Assembly (NCBI RefSeq): GCF_014203695.1 | Contig: NZ_JACHJO010000003.1 | Coordinates: 253,272 to 317,271, forward strand | Length of the DNA stretch: 64,000 nucleotides | Reading direction: 5' to 3' | Source of the DNA: Nocardiopsis algeriensis | GTDB lineage: Bacteria > Actinomycetota > Actinomycetes > Streptosporangiales > Streptosporangiaceae | Notes under the pieces: generated by a model | Seen by the model: only the letters and a program-made list of their open reading frames with translations | Told to the model about the DNA's origin: nothing | The model's database searches: none | Shown: one piece after another, positions 41,864 through 51,048 of the stretch | Layout of the letters: each line of letters starts with the position of its first letter | How positions within the stretch are numbered: position 1 is the stretch's first letter | Program-made: the position numbers and the translations under genes

Positions 41864-42553
41864 TTATCGGGCATCGCCGCCGCGGCGGCCCGGGTCGGGA
41901 GCCGGGGACCTCCTCTGCCAGGCCTCGGCGGGGATGTGGTCGACGAGTTCGACGAGGTAGTCGGCGGCGGTGAGCACGCGACGGGGCCGGAGCCGCATGG
42001 ACGTCCAGGTGAACACGTACTCGCCGCTGAAGCGCACGGGCAGGGAGCGCGACCGCGGATCGGCCAGCAGCCACGCGACGGTCCCGGAGGACAGGACCGC
42101 CCGGGTGAAGTCGGGGTCGCCGCCGCTGGAGGCGAAGGCGCGTTCGAACGCGGTCGCGGCGGGGCCGGGGTCCGCGGGCCCCCGGTGGTGGATCCTCAGG
42201 TCCGGGCAGGGGCCGGGGGCGCGCACGGCCACGGCGCAGTAGGTGGGGCGGCTCGCCTCACCGGTGCCCCGGGAGGACCCGGGTGCGGAACGTGTGAACT
42301 CGAAGGCGGTCACCTCGCGGCTCCGGTGCCGGCCCGTGAGGACGTGCGAGAGGACCGGGTCGCCGCCGGGGCCCAGGGGCAGGGCGGCCCGGGCCGGCTG
42401 CCAGGTGCGGCTCGCCGCGTAGCTCCAGCCCCGCTCGCGGGCCCACGACCGGATCTCGGCGGCGCGCTCCTGGCGGAAGTGCGAGGAGAACGTGATCGCA
42501 CCGGCGGACGCTACCACGGCGACCAGGGCGACGACGGACAGGGTGCCTTCCAT
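41864..42553 (-). CDS. Uncharacterised membrane-anchored protein
   Basis: 229 residues. One hydrophobic N-terminal helix (about residues 5-22), then a basic soluble domain with WARERGWSYAASRTW, DLRIHHRG, and YVFTWTSMRLRPRRVLTAADYLVELVD-type C-terminal region. No family recognised with confidence. ATG 42553 follows GGAGGAGTCACCGG. Same strand as the small repeat-protein gene, 40 bp away, so they may share a transcript. Downstream of a 430-bp gene-free stretch. Confidence 0.7.
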   Translation of the reverse strand: MEGTLSVVALVAVVASAGAITFSSHFRQERAAEIRSWARERGWSYAASRTWQPARAALPLGPGGDPVLSHVLTGRHRSREVTAFEFTRSAPGSSRGTGEASRPTYCAVAVRAPGPCPDLRIHHRGPADPGPAATAFERAFASSGGDPDFTRAVLSSGTVAWLLADPRSRSLPVRFSGEYVFTWTSMRLRPRRVLTAADYLVELVDHIPAEAWQRRSPAPDPGRRGGDAR

Positions 42554-42983
42554 CCGGTGACTCCTCCGGCGGGGAATGTGGGCGGCAGCGGACCCGTGGC
42601 GGGGGAGGCCCGTCGGGGCGGGCCGGGTCGCCGGGCCCGGAGATCCACGGGCCCTGGAAGTCCATTCTGTGACGATCGGGAGCGCTTGTCATCCCTTGCT
42701 GTCGCTCCCCTGTGACACTCAGGAACCACCGTCCCCTCCAGCACCAAGAATGCTCTTTGCAGTGCCGGTTCCAGGGTTCCCACCAGCAGTTCTGCCCGGG
42801 AGGAAGGCGGCGTGAGCGGTGGGAGAAGAGGTCCGGGCGAGGGCGGTCCTCCGGCAGGGGCGGGGGTGTCCGCGCCGCTGAGCAGCGGGGACACCGCCCG
42901 CCGCGCACATGGCCGGTTCCGGCCGCGGGAGGGGGGTTCCCTCCCGCGGCCGCGGAGCGGTGCTCCCGGCTCCCGTCCCCGGA
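42554..42983. other. Gene-free region with terminator of the acyl-CoA dehydrogenase operon
   Basis: No supportable gene. A Pro/Ser-coding-like but unmotivated sequence runs through it. Near its right end the 13-bp stem GGCCGCGGGAGGG/CCCTCCCGCGGCC (42921-42951) marks the end of the leucine-catabolism operon. Confidence 0.5.
42921..42951 (-). terminator. Terminator of the acyl-CoA dehydrogenase/carboxylase operon
   Basis: Perfect 13-bp stem GGCCGCGGGAGGG/CCCTCCCGCGGCC with loop GGGTT, 33 bases after the last stop codon of the minus-strand operon. Confidence 0.75.
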
Positions 42984-44141
42984 TCAGGCGGGGAGGCCCA
43001 GCTCCCGGGCGATGAGCATCTTCTGGACCTCGCTGGTGCCCTCGCCGATCTCCAGGATCTTGGCGTCGCGGTAGAAGCGGCCCACCGCGTAGTCGTTCAT
43101 GAACCCGTAGCCGCCGAAGACCTGGGTGGCGTCGCGGGCGTTGTCCATGGCGGCGTTGGAGGCGACCAGCTTGGCGATCGCGGCCTCCTTCTTGAACGGC
43201 TCGCCCGCCAGCATGCGCGAGGCCGCGTCGTAGTAGGCCAGGCGGGCCGTGTGCGCGCGGGCCTCCATCTCGGCGATCTTGAACTGGATCGCCTGGTAGG
43301 TGCCGATCGCGCTGCCGAAGGCGTGGCGCTCCTCGGCGTAGCGCACGCTCTCGTCCACGCAACCCTGGGCCAGGCCGACCGAGAGGGCGGCGATGGCGAT
43401 GCGGCCCTCGTCGAGGATGCGCAGGAACTGGGCGTAGCCGCGGCCGCGCTCACCAACGAGGTTGGCCTCGGGCACCCGGCAGTCCTCGAAGACCAGCTCG
43501 TTGGTGTCGGAGGCGTTCCAGCCCACCTTCGAGTACTTCTGGCCCACGGAGAAGCCCGGCGTGCCCCTGGGCACGAGGATCGAGGAGATCTCCGGGCGCC
43601 CGTCCTCGCGGCGGCCGGTGACGGCGGTGACGGTGACCAGCGCCGTGATGTCGGTGCCCGAGTTGGTGATGAAGGACTTGGTCCCGTTGATCACCCACTC
43701 CCCGTCCTCCAGGCGGGCGGTGGTGCGGGTGGCGCCCGCGTCGGAGCCGCCGCCGGGCTCGGTCAGCCCGAAGGCGCCGAGGGCCTCGCCCGCGCACAGC
43801 TTCGGCAGGTAGGTCTTCTTCTGCTCCTCGGTGCCGAACCGGTACAGGGGCATCGCTCCCAGGGACACCCCCGCCTCCAGGGTGATCGCCACCGAGGAGT
43901 CGACCCGGGCCAGCTCCTCCAGGGCCAGGCACAGCGCGAAGTAGTCGCCGCCCATGCCGCCGTGCTCCTCGGGGAAGGGCAGCCCGAACAGGCCCATGCG
44001 GCCCATCTTGGCGACGATGTCGTAGGGGAAGGCGTTGTTCTCGTAGTACTCGCCGATGACGGGGGCGATCTCGGACCGGGCGAATTCCTCCACGGCGGCC
44101 CGCAGGTCGGCGTGCTCGGTCGACAGCTCATGACGGTTCAA
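42984..44141 (-). CDS. Acyl-CoA dehydrogenase, probable isovaleryl-CoA dehydrogenase
   Basis: 385 residues, FAD-dependent. Visible FGLTEPGGGSDAGATRT, WVINGTKSFITNS, RHAFGSAIGTYQAIQFKIAEM, TQVFGGYGFMNDYAVGRFYRD and IGEGTSEVQKM with Glu near residue 367. Position behind a carboxylase pair under TetR control argues for the isovaleryl-CoA step of leucine breakdown, though other branched acyl-CoAs are possible. TTG 44141 has GAGGAG eight bases upstream and overlaps the carboxylase stop (TTGA). Confidence 0.92.
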   Translation of the reverse strand: MNRHELSTEHADLRAAVEEFARSEIAPVIGEYYENNAFPYDIVAKMGRMGLFGLPFPEEHGGMGGDYFALCLALEELARVDSSVAITLEAGVSLGAMPLYRFGTEEQKKTYLPKLCAGEALGAFGLTEPGGGSDAGATRTTARLEDGEWVINGTKSFITNSGTDITALVTVTAVTGRREDGRPEISSILVPRGTPGFSVGQKYSKVGWNASDTNELVFEDCRVPEANLVGERGRGYAQFLRILDEGRIAIAALSVGLAQGCVDESVRYAEERHAFGSAIGTYQAIQFKIAEMEARAHTARLAYYDAASRMLAGEPFKKEAAIAKLVASNAAMDNARDATQVFGGYGFMNDYAVGRFYRDAKILEIGEGTSEVQKMLIARELGLPA

Positions 44142-46195
44142 GACGGGTTCTCCTCGCTGGTGGCGGAGGTGGGCTCGACGGTGACGAGGACGGCGTCCAT
44201 GGGTACGGACGCGCCCGGGCGGACCGCGACGGCGGCCACGGTCCCGTCGACGGGTGAGGTGACGGTGTGCTCCATCTTCATGGCCTCGACGACGGCGAGC
44301 GCCTGGCCCGCCGAGACCTGTTCGCCCACCGCCACGGGGACGGCGAGCACGGTGCCCGGCATGGGGCTGCGCACGGTGCCGTCGGCGGCCGCGTCGCCGT
44401 CGCGGCGCACGGCGGCCGCGGGCTCCTCGTGCAGGCTCCACACGGTGCCGCCGGCACCCAGCCACCGGTATCCGGTGGCCGGGTCGTGGGCCCGCAGGTA
44501 GGTGCGGGTGCGGCCCGCGTAGGTGACGGTCAGGCGCGGGCCGTCGCGCCGGGCGCGGGCGGCCACCGGCCCGCCCTCGCCGATCCGGACGAGGTAGGCG
44601 CCGGGGCCGTCGGCCCGGACGCGGACCACGGCGGAGTCGCGGCCGGGTGCGCGCAGGCGCCACGGCGTCCACGCGGGGCCGCCCATGCGCCAGCCGTCGG
44701 GGACGGCGAAGCGGTCGGCGGAGGGTGCCGGAGGCACCAGGTCGAGCTGGTGGTCCAGCGCGGCCGCCGCGTACACCTCGTCGGGCACCTGCTCGGGTGC
44801 GGCCTCGGGCGGGTCGTTCTCGACGAGGTCGGTGCTCAGGTCGCCGGACAGCACGCGCGGGTGGCGCAGCAGGCGGCGCAGGAACGCGGTGTTGGTGACG
44901 CACCCCAGCAGCAGGTACTCGCCCAGGGCGCTGTCGAGCCGCCGCAGCGCCTCGGCCCGGTCGGGTCCCCAGACGACGACCTTGGCGAGCATCGGGTCGA
45001 ACGCCGAGGTGACCTCGCCGCCCGCGGCGATGCCCGAGTCCACCCGCGCGTGCGCGGGTTCGGCCAGGGCCAGTACCGGGCCCCCGCTGGGCAGGAAGCC
45101 CCGGTCGGCGTCCTCGGCGTAGACGCGGGCCTCCACCGAGTGGCCGGTCCAGGAGATGTCGTCCTGGCCGAAGGGCAGCGGTTCTCCGCGGGCCACGCGC
45201 ACCTGGAGTTCCACCAGGTCGATGCCGCGCTCTCCGCGGATCGCCACGACCTCCTCGGTGACGGGGTGCTCGACCTGCAGGCGGGTGTTCATCTCCAGGA
45301 AGGAGAAGGACAGCTCGCCGTCGGGTCCGGTCTCGGCGATGAACTCGACCGTGCCCGCGCCCACGTAGCCGCAGGAGCGGGCGGCGGCCACGGCCGCCCG
45401 GCCCATCTCGGTGCGCAGGGCGTCGGTGAGCAGCGGGGAGGGCGCCTCCTCGACCACCTTCTGGTGGCGGCGCTGGAGGCTGCACTCGCGTTCGCCCAGG
45501 TGGACGACGTTGCCGTGGGTGTCGGCGAGCACCTGCACCTCGATGTGGCGGGGCCGCTCCACGAGCCGTTCCACCAGCAGGGTCGGGTCGCCGAAGGCGG
45601 CCGCGGCCTCGCGGCGGGCGGCGGCGGCCGCCGCGGGCAGCTCCTCGGGGGAGCGCACGGCGCGCATGCCCTTGCCGCCGCCCCCGGCGGAGGGCTTGAT
45701 CAGCAGCGGGTACCCGGTGGCCTCGGCTGCCTTGGCGAGCGCGTCGTCGTCCAGGGGGCTGCCGGGCTTCTCGGTGAACCCGCCCAGGACGGGGACCCCC
45801 GCCGCGGCCACGGTCTCCTTGGCGCGGATCTTGTCGCCCATCGCCTCGACGGCCTCGGGCGGCGGGCCGATGAAGACCACCCCGGCGCGGGCGCAGGCCC
45901 GGGCGAAGGCGGCGTTCTCCGACAGGAAGCCGTAGCCGGGGTGGACCATGTCCGCGCCGTGCTCGGCGGCGGCCGACGCGACGGCCTCGGCGTCCAGGTA
46001 GCTGTCCACGCGCACCGCCAGGTCGGCGGCGGCCACGTGCGGGGAGGCGGCGTCGGCGTCGGTGTACACGGCCACCGAGCCCAGGCCCATGCGGCGCAGG
46101 GTGCGGATGACGCGCAGGGCGATCTCGCCGCGGTTGGCGACGAGCACGGTCGCGGCGCCGTTGCCGGGCGGTGCGGGGTTCTGGGGTGCGGTCAC
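44138..46195 (-). CDS. Acyl-CoA carboxylase alpha subunit (biotin carboxylase + BCCP), methylcrotonyl type
   Basis: 685 residues. Biotin carboxylase domain (residues about 12-465) with VLVANRGEIALRVIRTLRRMG, ATP-grasp KPSAGGGGKGMRAV, HIEVQVLADTHGNVVHLGERE and SFLEMNTRLQVEHPVTE; BT region; C-terminal biotinyl domain with EAMKMEH, biotin lysine Lys640. With the next gene it makes a two-subunit carboxylase acting on 3-methylcrotonyl-CoA, or on acetyl/propionyl-CoA; operon context favours methylcrotonyl. GTG 46195 follows GAGGAG; GTG 46207 is possible. Confidence 0.93.
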   Translation of the reverse strand: MTAPQNPAPPGNGAATVLVANRGEIALRVIRTLRRMGLGSVAVYTDADAASPHVAAADLAVRVDSYLDAEAVASAAAEHGADMVHPGYGFLSENAAFARACARAGVVFIGPPPEAVEAMGDKIRAKETVAAAGVPVLGGFTEKPGSPLDDDALAKAAEATGYPLLIKPSAGGGGKGMRAVRSPEELPAAAAAARREAAAAFGDPTLLVERLVERPRHIEVQVLADTHGNVVHLGERECSLQRRHQKVVEEAPSPLLTDALRTEMGRAAVAAARSCGYVGAGTVEFIAETGPDGELSFSFLEMNTRLQVEHPVTEEVVAIRGERGIDLVELQVRVARGEPLPFGQDDISWTGHSVEARVYAEDADRGFLPSGGPVLALAEPAHARVDSGIAAGGEVTSAFDPMLAKVVVWGPDRAEALRRLDSALGEYLLLGCVTNTAFLRRLLRHPRVLSGDLSTDLVENDPPEAAPEQVPDEVYAAAALDHQLDLVPPAPSADRFAVPDGWRMGGPAWTPWRLRAPGRDSAVVRVRADGPGAYLVRIGEGGPVAARARRDGPRLTVTYAGRTRTYLRAHDPATGYRWLGAGGTVWSLHEEPAAAVRRDGDAAADGTVRSPMPGTVLAVPVAVGEQVSAGQALAVVEAMKMEHTVTSPVDGTVAAVAVRPGASVPMDAVLVTVEPTSATSEENPS

Positions 46196-46203
46196 GGGGC
46201 TCC

Positions 46204-47829
46204 TCACATCCGGAAGACGCCGTAGCCCACCGGCTCCAGCGGGGCGTGGCGGGCGGCGGACAGGGCCATGGCGAGCACGTCGCGGGTGTCGGCGGGGTCG
46301 ATGACGCCGTCGTCCCACAGGCGCGCCGTGGAGTAGTAGGGGCTGCCCTGCTCCTCGTACAGGTCGCGGATGGGGGCCTTGAAGGCCTCCTCGTCCTCGG
46401 CGGGCCACTCCTGGCCGCGCGCGGCCATCTGGTCGCGGCGCACGGTGGACAGGACCGAGGCGGCCTGCTCGCCGCCCATGACGGAGATGCGGGCGTTGGG
46501 CCACATCCACAGGAAGCGGGGGGAGTAGGCCCGGCCGCACATGCTGTAGTTGCCCGCGCCGAAGGAGCCGCCGATGACCACGGTGAACTTGGGGACGCGG
46601 GCGCAGGCCACGGCGGTGACCATCTTGGCGCCGTGCTTGGCGATGCCGCCGGCCTCGTAGTTGCGGCCCACCATGAATCCGGAGATGTTCTGGAGGAACA
46701 CCAGCGGGATGCTGCGCCGGTCGCACAGCTCGATGAAGTGGGCGCCCTTGAGCGCGGACTCCGAGAAGAGGATGCCGTTGTTGGCGACGATCCCCACCGG
46801 GTGGCCGTGGATGTGCGCGAACCCGGTGACCAGGGTGGTTCCGTACTCGGCCTTGAACTCGGTGAACTCGCTGCCGTCGACGACGCGGCCGATGACCTCG
46901 CGCACGTCGTAGGGGGTGCGGGTGTCGGCGGGCACCACGCCGTACAGCTCCTCGGGGTCCAGCGCGGGCGGGCGCGGCTCGCGCACCTCCCACGCCGGTT
47001 CCTCCTGCGGCCCCAGGGTGTCGGCGATGCGGCGCACGACGGTGAGCGCGTGCGCGTCGTCGTCGGCCAGGTGGTCGGTGACGCCGGACACGCGCGAGTG
47101 CAGGTCGCCGCCGCCGAGCTCCTCGGCCGTGACGACCTCGCCGGTGGCCGCCTTGACCAGCGGGGGGCCGCCCAGGAACACGGTGCCCTGGTCGCGGACG
47201 ATGACCGCCTCGTCGCTCATCGCGGGGACGTAGGCGCCGCCCGCGGTGCACGAGCCCAGCACGGCGGCGATCTGGGGGATGCCCAGCCTCGACATCGTCG
47301 CCTGGTTGTAGAAGATGCGGCCGAAGTGCTCGCGGTCGGGGAACACCTCGTCCTGCATGGGCAGGAAGGCGCCGCCGGAGTCGGCGAGGTAGATGCACGG
47401 CAGGCGGTTGTGCAGCGCCACCTCCTGCGCGCGCAGGTGCTTCTTGACGGTCATGGGGTAGTAGCTGCCGCCCTTGACCGTGGCGTCGTTGGCCACCACG
47501 ACGACCGGGCGGCCCGCCACCCGGCCCACACCGGCGATCATCCCGGCGCCGGGCGCGTCCTGGCCGTCCTCGCCGTAGAGCCCGTAGGCGGCCAGCGGGG
47601 CGATCTCCAGGAAGGGGGAGCCGGGGTCCAGGAGAAGGTCGACGCGGTCGCGCGGCAGGAGTTTGCCGCGTTCGACGTGTCGTGCCCGGGTCTTCTCCGG
47701 GCCGCCCAGCGCCGCGGCGGCGATCCGCTCGCGCAGCTGCCGGGCGAGGGCGCGGTTCGCCGCGTCGTTGGCGGCGAAGGCGGGCCCGGCGGTGTCCACC
47801 GCCGAGCCGAGCACGGGTGCCCTGCTCAT
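46204..47829 (-). CDS. Acyl-CoA carboxylase beta subunit (carboxyltransferase), methylcrotonyl type
   Basis: 541 residues, biotin carboxyltransferase. Crotonase-fold motifs: [27 protein letters not shown] at the start, [46 protein letters not shown], and C-terminal [22 protein letters not shown] with [20 protein letters not shown]. The GNYSMCGRA stretch is typical of methylcrotonyl-CoA carboxylase beta chains. ATG 47829 follows AGAGGA; GTG 47862 lies inside an operator and is less likely. First gene of the operon; its promoter lies under the two TetR-type palindromes. Confidence 0.94.
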   Translation of the reverse strand: MSRAPVLGSAVDTAGPAFAANDAANRALARQLRERIAAAALGGPEKTRARHVERGKLLPRDRVDLLLDPGSPFLEIAPLAAYGLYGEDGQDAPGAGMIAGVGRVAGRPVVVVANDATVKGGSYYPMTVKKHLRAQEVALHNRLPCIYLADSGGAFLPMQDEVFPDREHFGRIFYNQATMSRLGIPQIAAVLGSCTAGGAYVPAMSDEAVIVRDQGTVFLGGPPLVKAATGEVVTAEELGGGDLHSRVSGVTDHLADDDAHALTVVRRIADTLGPQEEPAWEVREPRPPALDPEELYGVVPADTRTPYDVREVIGRVVDGSEFTEFKAEYGTTLVTGFAHIHGHPVGIVANNGILFSESALKGAHFIELCDRRSIPLVFLQNISGFMVGRNYEAGGIAKHGAKMVTAVACARVPKFTVVIGGSFGAGNYSMCGRAYSPRFLWMWPNARISVMGGEQAASVLSTVRRDQMAARGQEWPAEDEEAFKAPIRDLYEEQGSPYYSTARLWDDGVIDPADTRDVLAMALSAARHAPLEPVGYGVFRM

Positions 47830-47850
47830 GCTGTCCTCTCGTGGAGGGAT

Positions 47851-47891
47851 GTTAATACTCACTAACTCCAGCGATGTTAGTGACTACTAAC
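47851..47891. promoter_or_regulatory. Two GTTA...TAAC operators in the carboxylase/TetR divergent promoter
   Basis: GTTAATACTCACTAAC (47851-47866) and GTTAGTGACTACTAAC (47876-47891) are 25 bp apart. The second is a perfect GTTAGT/ACTAAC inverted repeat; the first keeps the GTTA/TAAC ends. Placement between mccB-type and TetR genes makes them the likely operators of that TetR. Confidence 0.75.
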
Positions 47892-47934
47892 ATGGGTGTC
47901 CAGGGTCACGGGCGGGCCGAAAGGGGAGGGGCCG

Positions 47935-48567
47935 ATGGGAGCCAGACCGGCAGGTGAGCGAAGGGACGCCATTCTGGGCGCTGCGGCCGTGCTCTTCGCG
48001 GAGCGCGGCTACCGGGGCGTGTCCATCGACGACCTGGGCCGGGCCGTGGGCACCACCGGCCCGGCCCTCTACCGGCACTTCGCCGGCAAGCAGGCCCTGC
48101 TGGGCGCGGTGCTGATCGACGTCAGCGAGAGGCTGGCGGACCGGGGGCGCACGCTGGTCGGGGCGGCTCCGGGCGCCGAGGCCGCCCTGGAGGCACTGCT
48201 GCGGGGGCACATCGCCTTCGCCCTCGACGAGCCGGCGCTCATCACCGTCCACGACCGGGAACTGGGCAACCTCACCGATGCCGACCGGCGCCGGGTGCGG
48301 CGCCTGCAGCGCGGCTACGTCGAGGAGTGGGTGGGCGTGCTCGCCCAGCTGAGCCCCGCGGTCCCCTCCGCGGTCCTGCGTGCCTCGGTGCACGCCGTGT
48401 TCGGCCTGCTCAACTCCACTCCGCACAGCCGGGGCGCGCTGCCCCGCCGGCAGATGGCGGAGCTGCTGCTGGACATGGGGCGGGCCGCCCTGACAGGTCA
48501 ATCGGGGGCAAAGGACGGGGAAGGTCTTGGTCGGAAAGGCGGGGAGGCGCCGGACTCCCGCCCCTAG
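47935..48567 (+). CDS. TetR family regulator of the leucine/acyl-CoA carboxylase operon
   Basis: 210 residues. HTH at residues 27-50 (VSIDDLGRAVGTTGPALYRHF) then a ligand-binding domain. ATG 47935 has AAGGGGAGGGG upstream. Divergent from the carboxylase operon across two GTTA...TAAC palindromes, so it probably represses it and itself until an acyl-CoA intermediate accumulates. The C-terminal Gly-rich tail has no counterpart I recognise. Close in design to LiuR/SACE-type regulators; identity not shown. Confidence 0.88.
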   Translation: MGARPAGERRDAILGAAAVLFAERGYRGVSIDDLGRAVGTTGPALYRHFAGKQALLGAVLIDVSERLADRGRTLVGAAPGAEAALEALLRGHIAFALDEPALITVHDRELGNLTDADRRRVRRLQRGYVEEWVGVLAQLSPAVPSAVLRASVHAVFGLLNSTPHSRGALPRRQMAELLLDMGRAALTGQSGAKDGEGLGRKGGEAPDSRP

Positions 48568-48632
48568 ATCCGACCGTCCTGGGTAGTGCTGCCTCCGATG
48601 GCGACCTGACACGGAGAAGGAGCGGTGCACCC

Positions 48633-50006
48633 ATGGCTCAGCCTCGGATCGTGGTGGTCGGCGCGGGATTCGGCGGTATCCACACCCTGCGCCACCTCGA
48701 ACGCCGTATTCCGGCGGGGATGGCCGACATAGCCCTCGTCGCGCCTAACGACTACATGCTCTACAGTCCGCTGGTGCCGCAGGTGGCCTCCGGACTGCTC
48801 ACACCCCAGTCGGTGGCGATGTCCGTGCACCGGCTCATGAAGCGGACCCGGCTCATTCCCGGACACGCGGTCGGCGTCGACCCTGCGGACCGCGTCGTGG
48901 TGGTGCGACGTCCCACGGGGGAACTGTCGCCGGTGCCCTACGACCGGCTGGTGCTCGCCCCGGGCGGGCTCACCCGGGCCTTCGACATCCCCGGTCTGAC
49001 CGAGCACGCCTTCGGGGCCAAGACCCTGGCCGACGCCGTGCTCCTGCGCGACCACGTGCTGGCCCAGCTGGAACTGGCCAACGACACTCGGGACCCGGTC
49101 GAGCGGGAGGAGCGCTGCCGCTTCGTCGTGGTCGGCGGCGGCTACACCGGGGTGGAGACCGCGGCCTCGCTCATGAGGCTGTGCGAGGAGGCCGCCAAGC
49201 GCTACCCCGAGCTGCGCTCGGTGATCCGCTGGCATCTGGTGGACATCGCGCCCAAGGTCCTGCCCGAACTCGGGGACCGGCTCGGCCGCAAGGCGCTCGA
49301 CCTGCTGCGCTCCATGGGCATCGAGGTCAAGCTCAAGGTGTCGGTGCGCGAGGTGACCGACGACAAGGTGGTCCTCACCGACGGCCGGGTCCTGCCCTGC
49401 CGCACCCTGATCTGGGCGGCGGGCGTGACGCCCAGCCCGCTCATGGAGACGCTGGGCAAGCCCACCCAGAGGGGTCGGCTGGAGGTCGACGCCGAACTGC
49501 GGGTGCCCGGCATCCCGGACGTGTTCGCGCTCGGGGACGCGGCGGCGGTGCCCGATCTCGTGGGGGAGAGCCCGTACTGCCCGCCGACCGCCCAGTACGC
49601 GACCCGGGAGGCGGCCACGGCGGCCCAGAACGTGATCGCCTCGATCCTCGGCCGGCCGCTGAAGGAGTTCCGGCACAAGGACATGGGACTGGTGGTGGAC
49701 CTGAGCGGCAACGACGCCCTGGCCAGGGTCATGGACCACGAGCTCAACGGACTGACCGCGCTGGGGATCACACGGGGTTACCACCTCGCCGCGATACCGT
49801 CGCCGACGGCGCGCGCCCGGGTGCTGGCCAACTGGGGCATCCGGATGTTCACGGGAGGGGAGACGTCGCGGCTGGGGTTCGCCGAGGCGGTCAAGGCCGC
49901 CTCGTTCGTCTCCAACGAGGCGGTCGACTACATGGACGCCGAGTCCGCCGCCCGGGAGGGCCGCCGCCTGATGGAGAACCTCGAGGAGCGCTACGGCCGG
50001 GACTGA
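48633..50006 (+). CDS. Type II NADH dehydrogenase (NDH-2) like FAD oxidoreductase
   Basis: 457 residues of the two-dinucleotide-binding flavoprotein family. FAD motif IVVVGAGFGGIHTLRHL at residues 5-21; second Rossmann motif FVVVGGGYTGVETAASL near residue 165; WAAGVTPSPLM and FALGDAAAVPD in between/after; C-terminal amphipathic region RARVLANWGIRMF for membrane association. Fits membrane-bound NDH-2 donating NADH electrons to quinones. ATG 48633 follows AAGGAGCGG. It is probably monocistronic. Confidence 0.9.
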   Translation: MAQPRIVVVGAGFGGIHTLRHLERRIPAGMADIALVAPNDYMLYSPLVPQVASGLLTPQSVAMSVHRLMKRTRLIPGHAVGVDPADRVVVVRRPTGELSPVPYDRLVLAPGGLTRAFDIPGLTEHAFGAKTLADAVLLRDHVLAQLELANDTRDPVEREERCRFVVVGGGYTGVETAASLMRLCEEAAKRYPELRSVIRWHLVDIAPKVLPELGDRLGRKALDLLRSMGIEVKLKVSVREVTDDKVVLTDGRVLPCRTLIWAAGVTPSPLMETLGKPTQRGRLEVDAELRVPGIPDVFALGDAAAVPDLVGESPYCPPTAQYATREAATAAQNVIASILGRPLKEFRHKDMGLVVDLSGNDALARVMDHELNGLTALGITRGYHLAAIPSPTARARVLANWGIRMFTGGETSRLGFAEAVKAASFVSNEAVDYMDAESAAREGRRLMENLEERYGRD

Positions 50007-50039
50007 CGGCCGGGACCCGGCGGGGCCGGCCCGGAGCCC

Positions 50040-50330
50040 TCAGGAGCGCACGAGGCGGGCGATGGCCTCGGAGGCCTCCTTGACCTTCGCGTCGGCCTCC
50101 TCGCCGCCGCTCGCCACGGCATGGGCGACGCAGTGCTTGAGGTGCTCGTCGAGGATGGACAGCGCGAAGGAGCGCAGCGCGCTGTTGACCGCGGAGGTCT
50201 GGGTGAGGACGTCGATGCAGTACTGGTCGTCCTCGACCATGCGCTGGAGGCCGCGGACCTGTCCCTCGATACGGCGGAGCCGGTTGATGTGGCGCTGCTT
50301 GTCGTCGCTGTAACCGTGGGTCCCGGCCAT
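50040..50330 (-). CDS. CsoR-family metal-sensing repressor
   Basis: 96 residues. Copper-sensor ligands Cys38 (YCIDV), His63 and Cys67 (DEHLKHC) with the Cys-x24-His-x3-Cys spacing of CsoR; conserved RIEGQVRGLQRMVE near residue 20. ATG 50330. A CCCCCT-containing palindrome upstream is its likely operator. No copper ATPase or chaperone gene is adjacent, so its target is unclear. Convergent with the NDH-2 gene. Confidence 0.92.
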   Translation of the reverse strand: MAGTHGYSDDKQRHINRLRRIEGQVRGLQRMVEDDQYCIDVLTQTSAVNSALRSFALSILDEHLKHCVAHAVASGGEEADAKVKEASEAIARLVRS

Positions 50331-50683
50331 GGCCCTGCTTCCCTGTCGTTCCTGCCCGGTTGCCGTCAAAGATACCCCCTCCAGGTATGGAGCGCCGGAG
50401 GGTCGCGGCGCATTCCGGCGTCCCGTCCGGAGGGCGGCCGTAGCAGGATTTTCCCAGACGAAAAGGGGCACAAGCCTTGCGGGTGCGGCTCCTCGGCCCC
50501 CTCCTGCGGCCCCGCCGCGTACCGGACCGCCCTGGCCTGCGGTGATCCCCGGCCGGGACGGTTCCCGCGGCCCCGCGCCGGAGGCGGGCGGGCCGCGGTC
50601 GGCCGCGCGGGCGCCGGGGGCCCGGTGCGAATCGCGGGGCCCGGGTGCTTGTCCGGCTCCCGCGGCGCGCCCACCATGGCGTC
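50331..50683. promoter_or_regulatory. Regulatory gap holding the CsoR operator
   Basis: 353 bp, no gene. ATACC...GGTAT with a C-rich centre at 50372-50388 (ATACCCCCTCCAGGTAT) fits the GC-centred palindromes bound by CsoR-type repressors, 42 bp from the gene start. The rest is GC-rich with no recognised element. Confidence 0.55.
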
Positions 50684-50929
50684 ATGAGCGACAGAGCCGA
50701 GAAGGACATCCTGGCCACCATCGAGAGCCTGATGGAGGAGGAGCGCGCCCTGCGCGCCACGCCCGGGGGACTGTCCCCGCAGGAGGGCTCCCGGATGAGG
50801 GAGGTGGAGCGGTCCCTCGACCAGTGCTGGGACCTGCTGCGGCAGCGGAGGGCCCGGGCAGAGCAGGGGCGGGATCCCGACGAGGCCGAGGTCCGGCCCG
50901 CCTCCCAGGTGGAGGACTACCCCCAGTGA
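50684..50929 (+). CDS. DUF2630 family protein
   Basis: 81-residue small soluble protein. Family blocks: ATIESLMEEERALRA, REVERSLDQCWDLLRQRRA and PDEAEVRPASQVEDY. Actinobacterial DUF2630 proteins are of this length; their function is unknown. ATG 50684 gives MSDRAEKD, the usual start. Downstream comes a DUF4126 gene after 119 bp. Confidence 0.9.
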   Translation: MSDRAEKDILATIESLMEEERALRATPGGLSPQEGSRMREVERSLDQCWDLLRQRRARAEQGRDPDEAEVRPASQVEDYPQ

Positions 50930-51048
50930 GCCCCGATCCGGAACCGCGGGGGCGGGGAGAGCGTCAACGGGGGTGACCGGTACCGGAGTGCAGGACTGTG
51001 CGCACGCACGGTTCCCGCTCCGCGCCCGGGAACACGGAAGGAACCCCC

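Noticed and set aside
42712-43074. 120-codon frame in the gap before the acyl-CoA dehydrogenase
   Set aside because: No ribosome site, contains the terminator hairpin and runs into the opposite gene.
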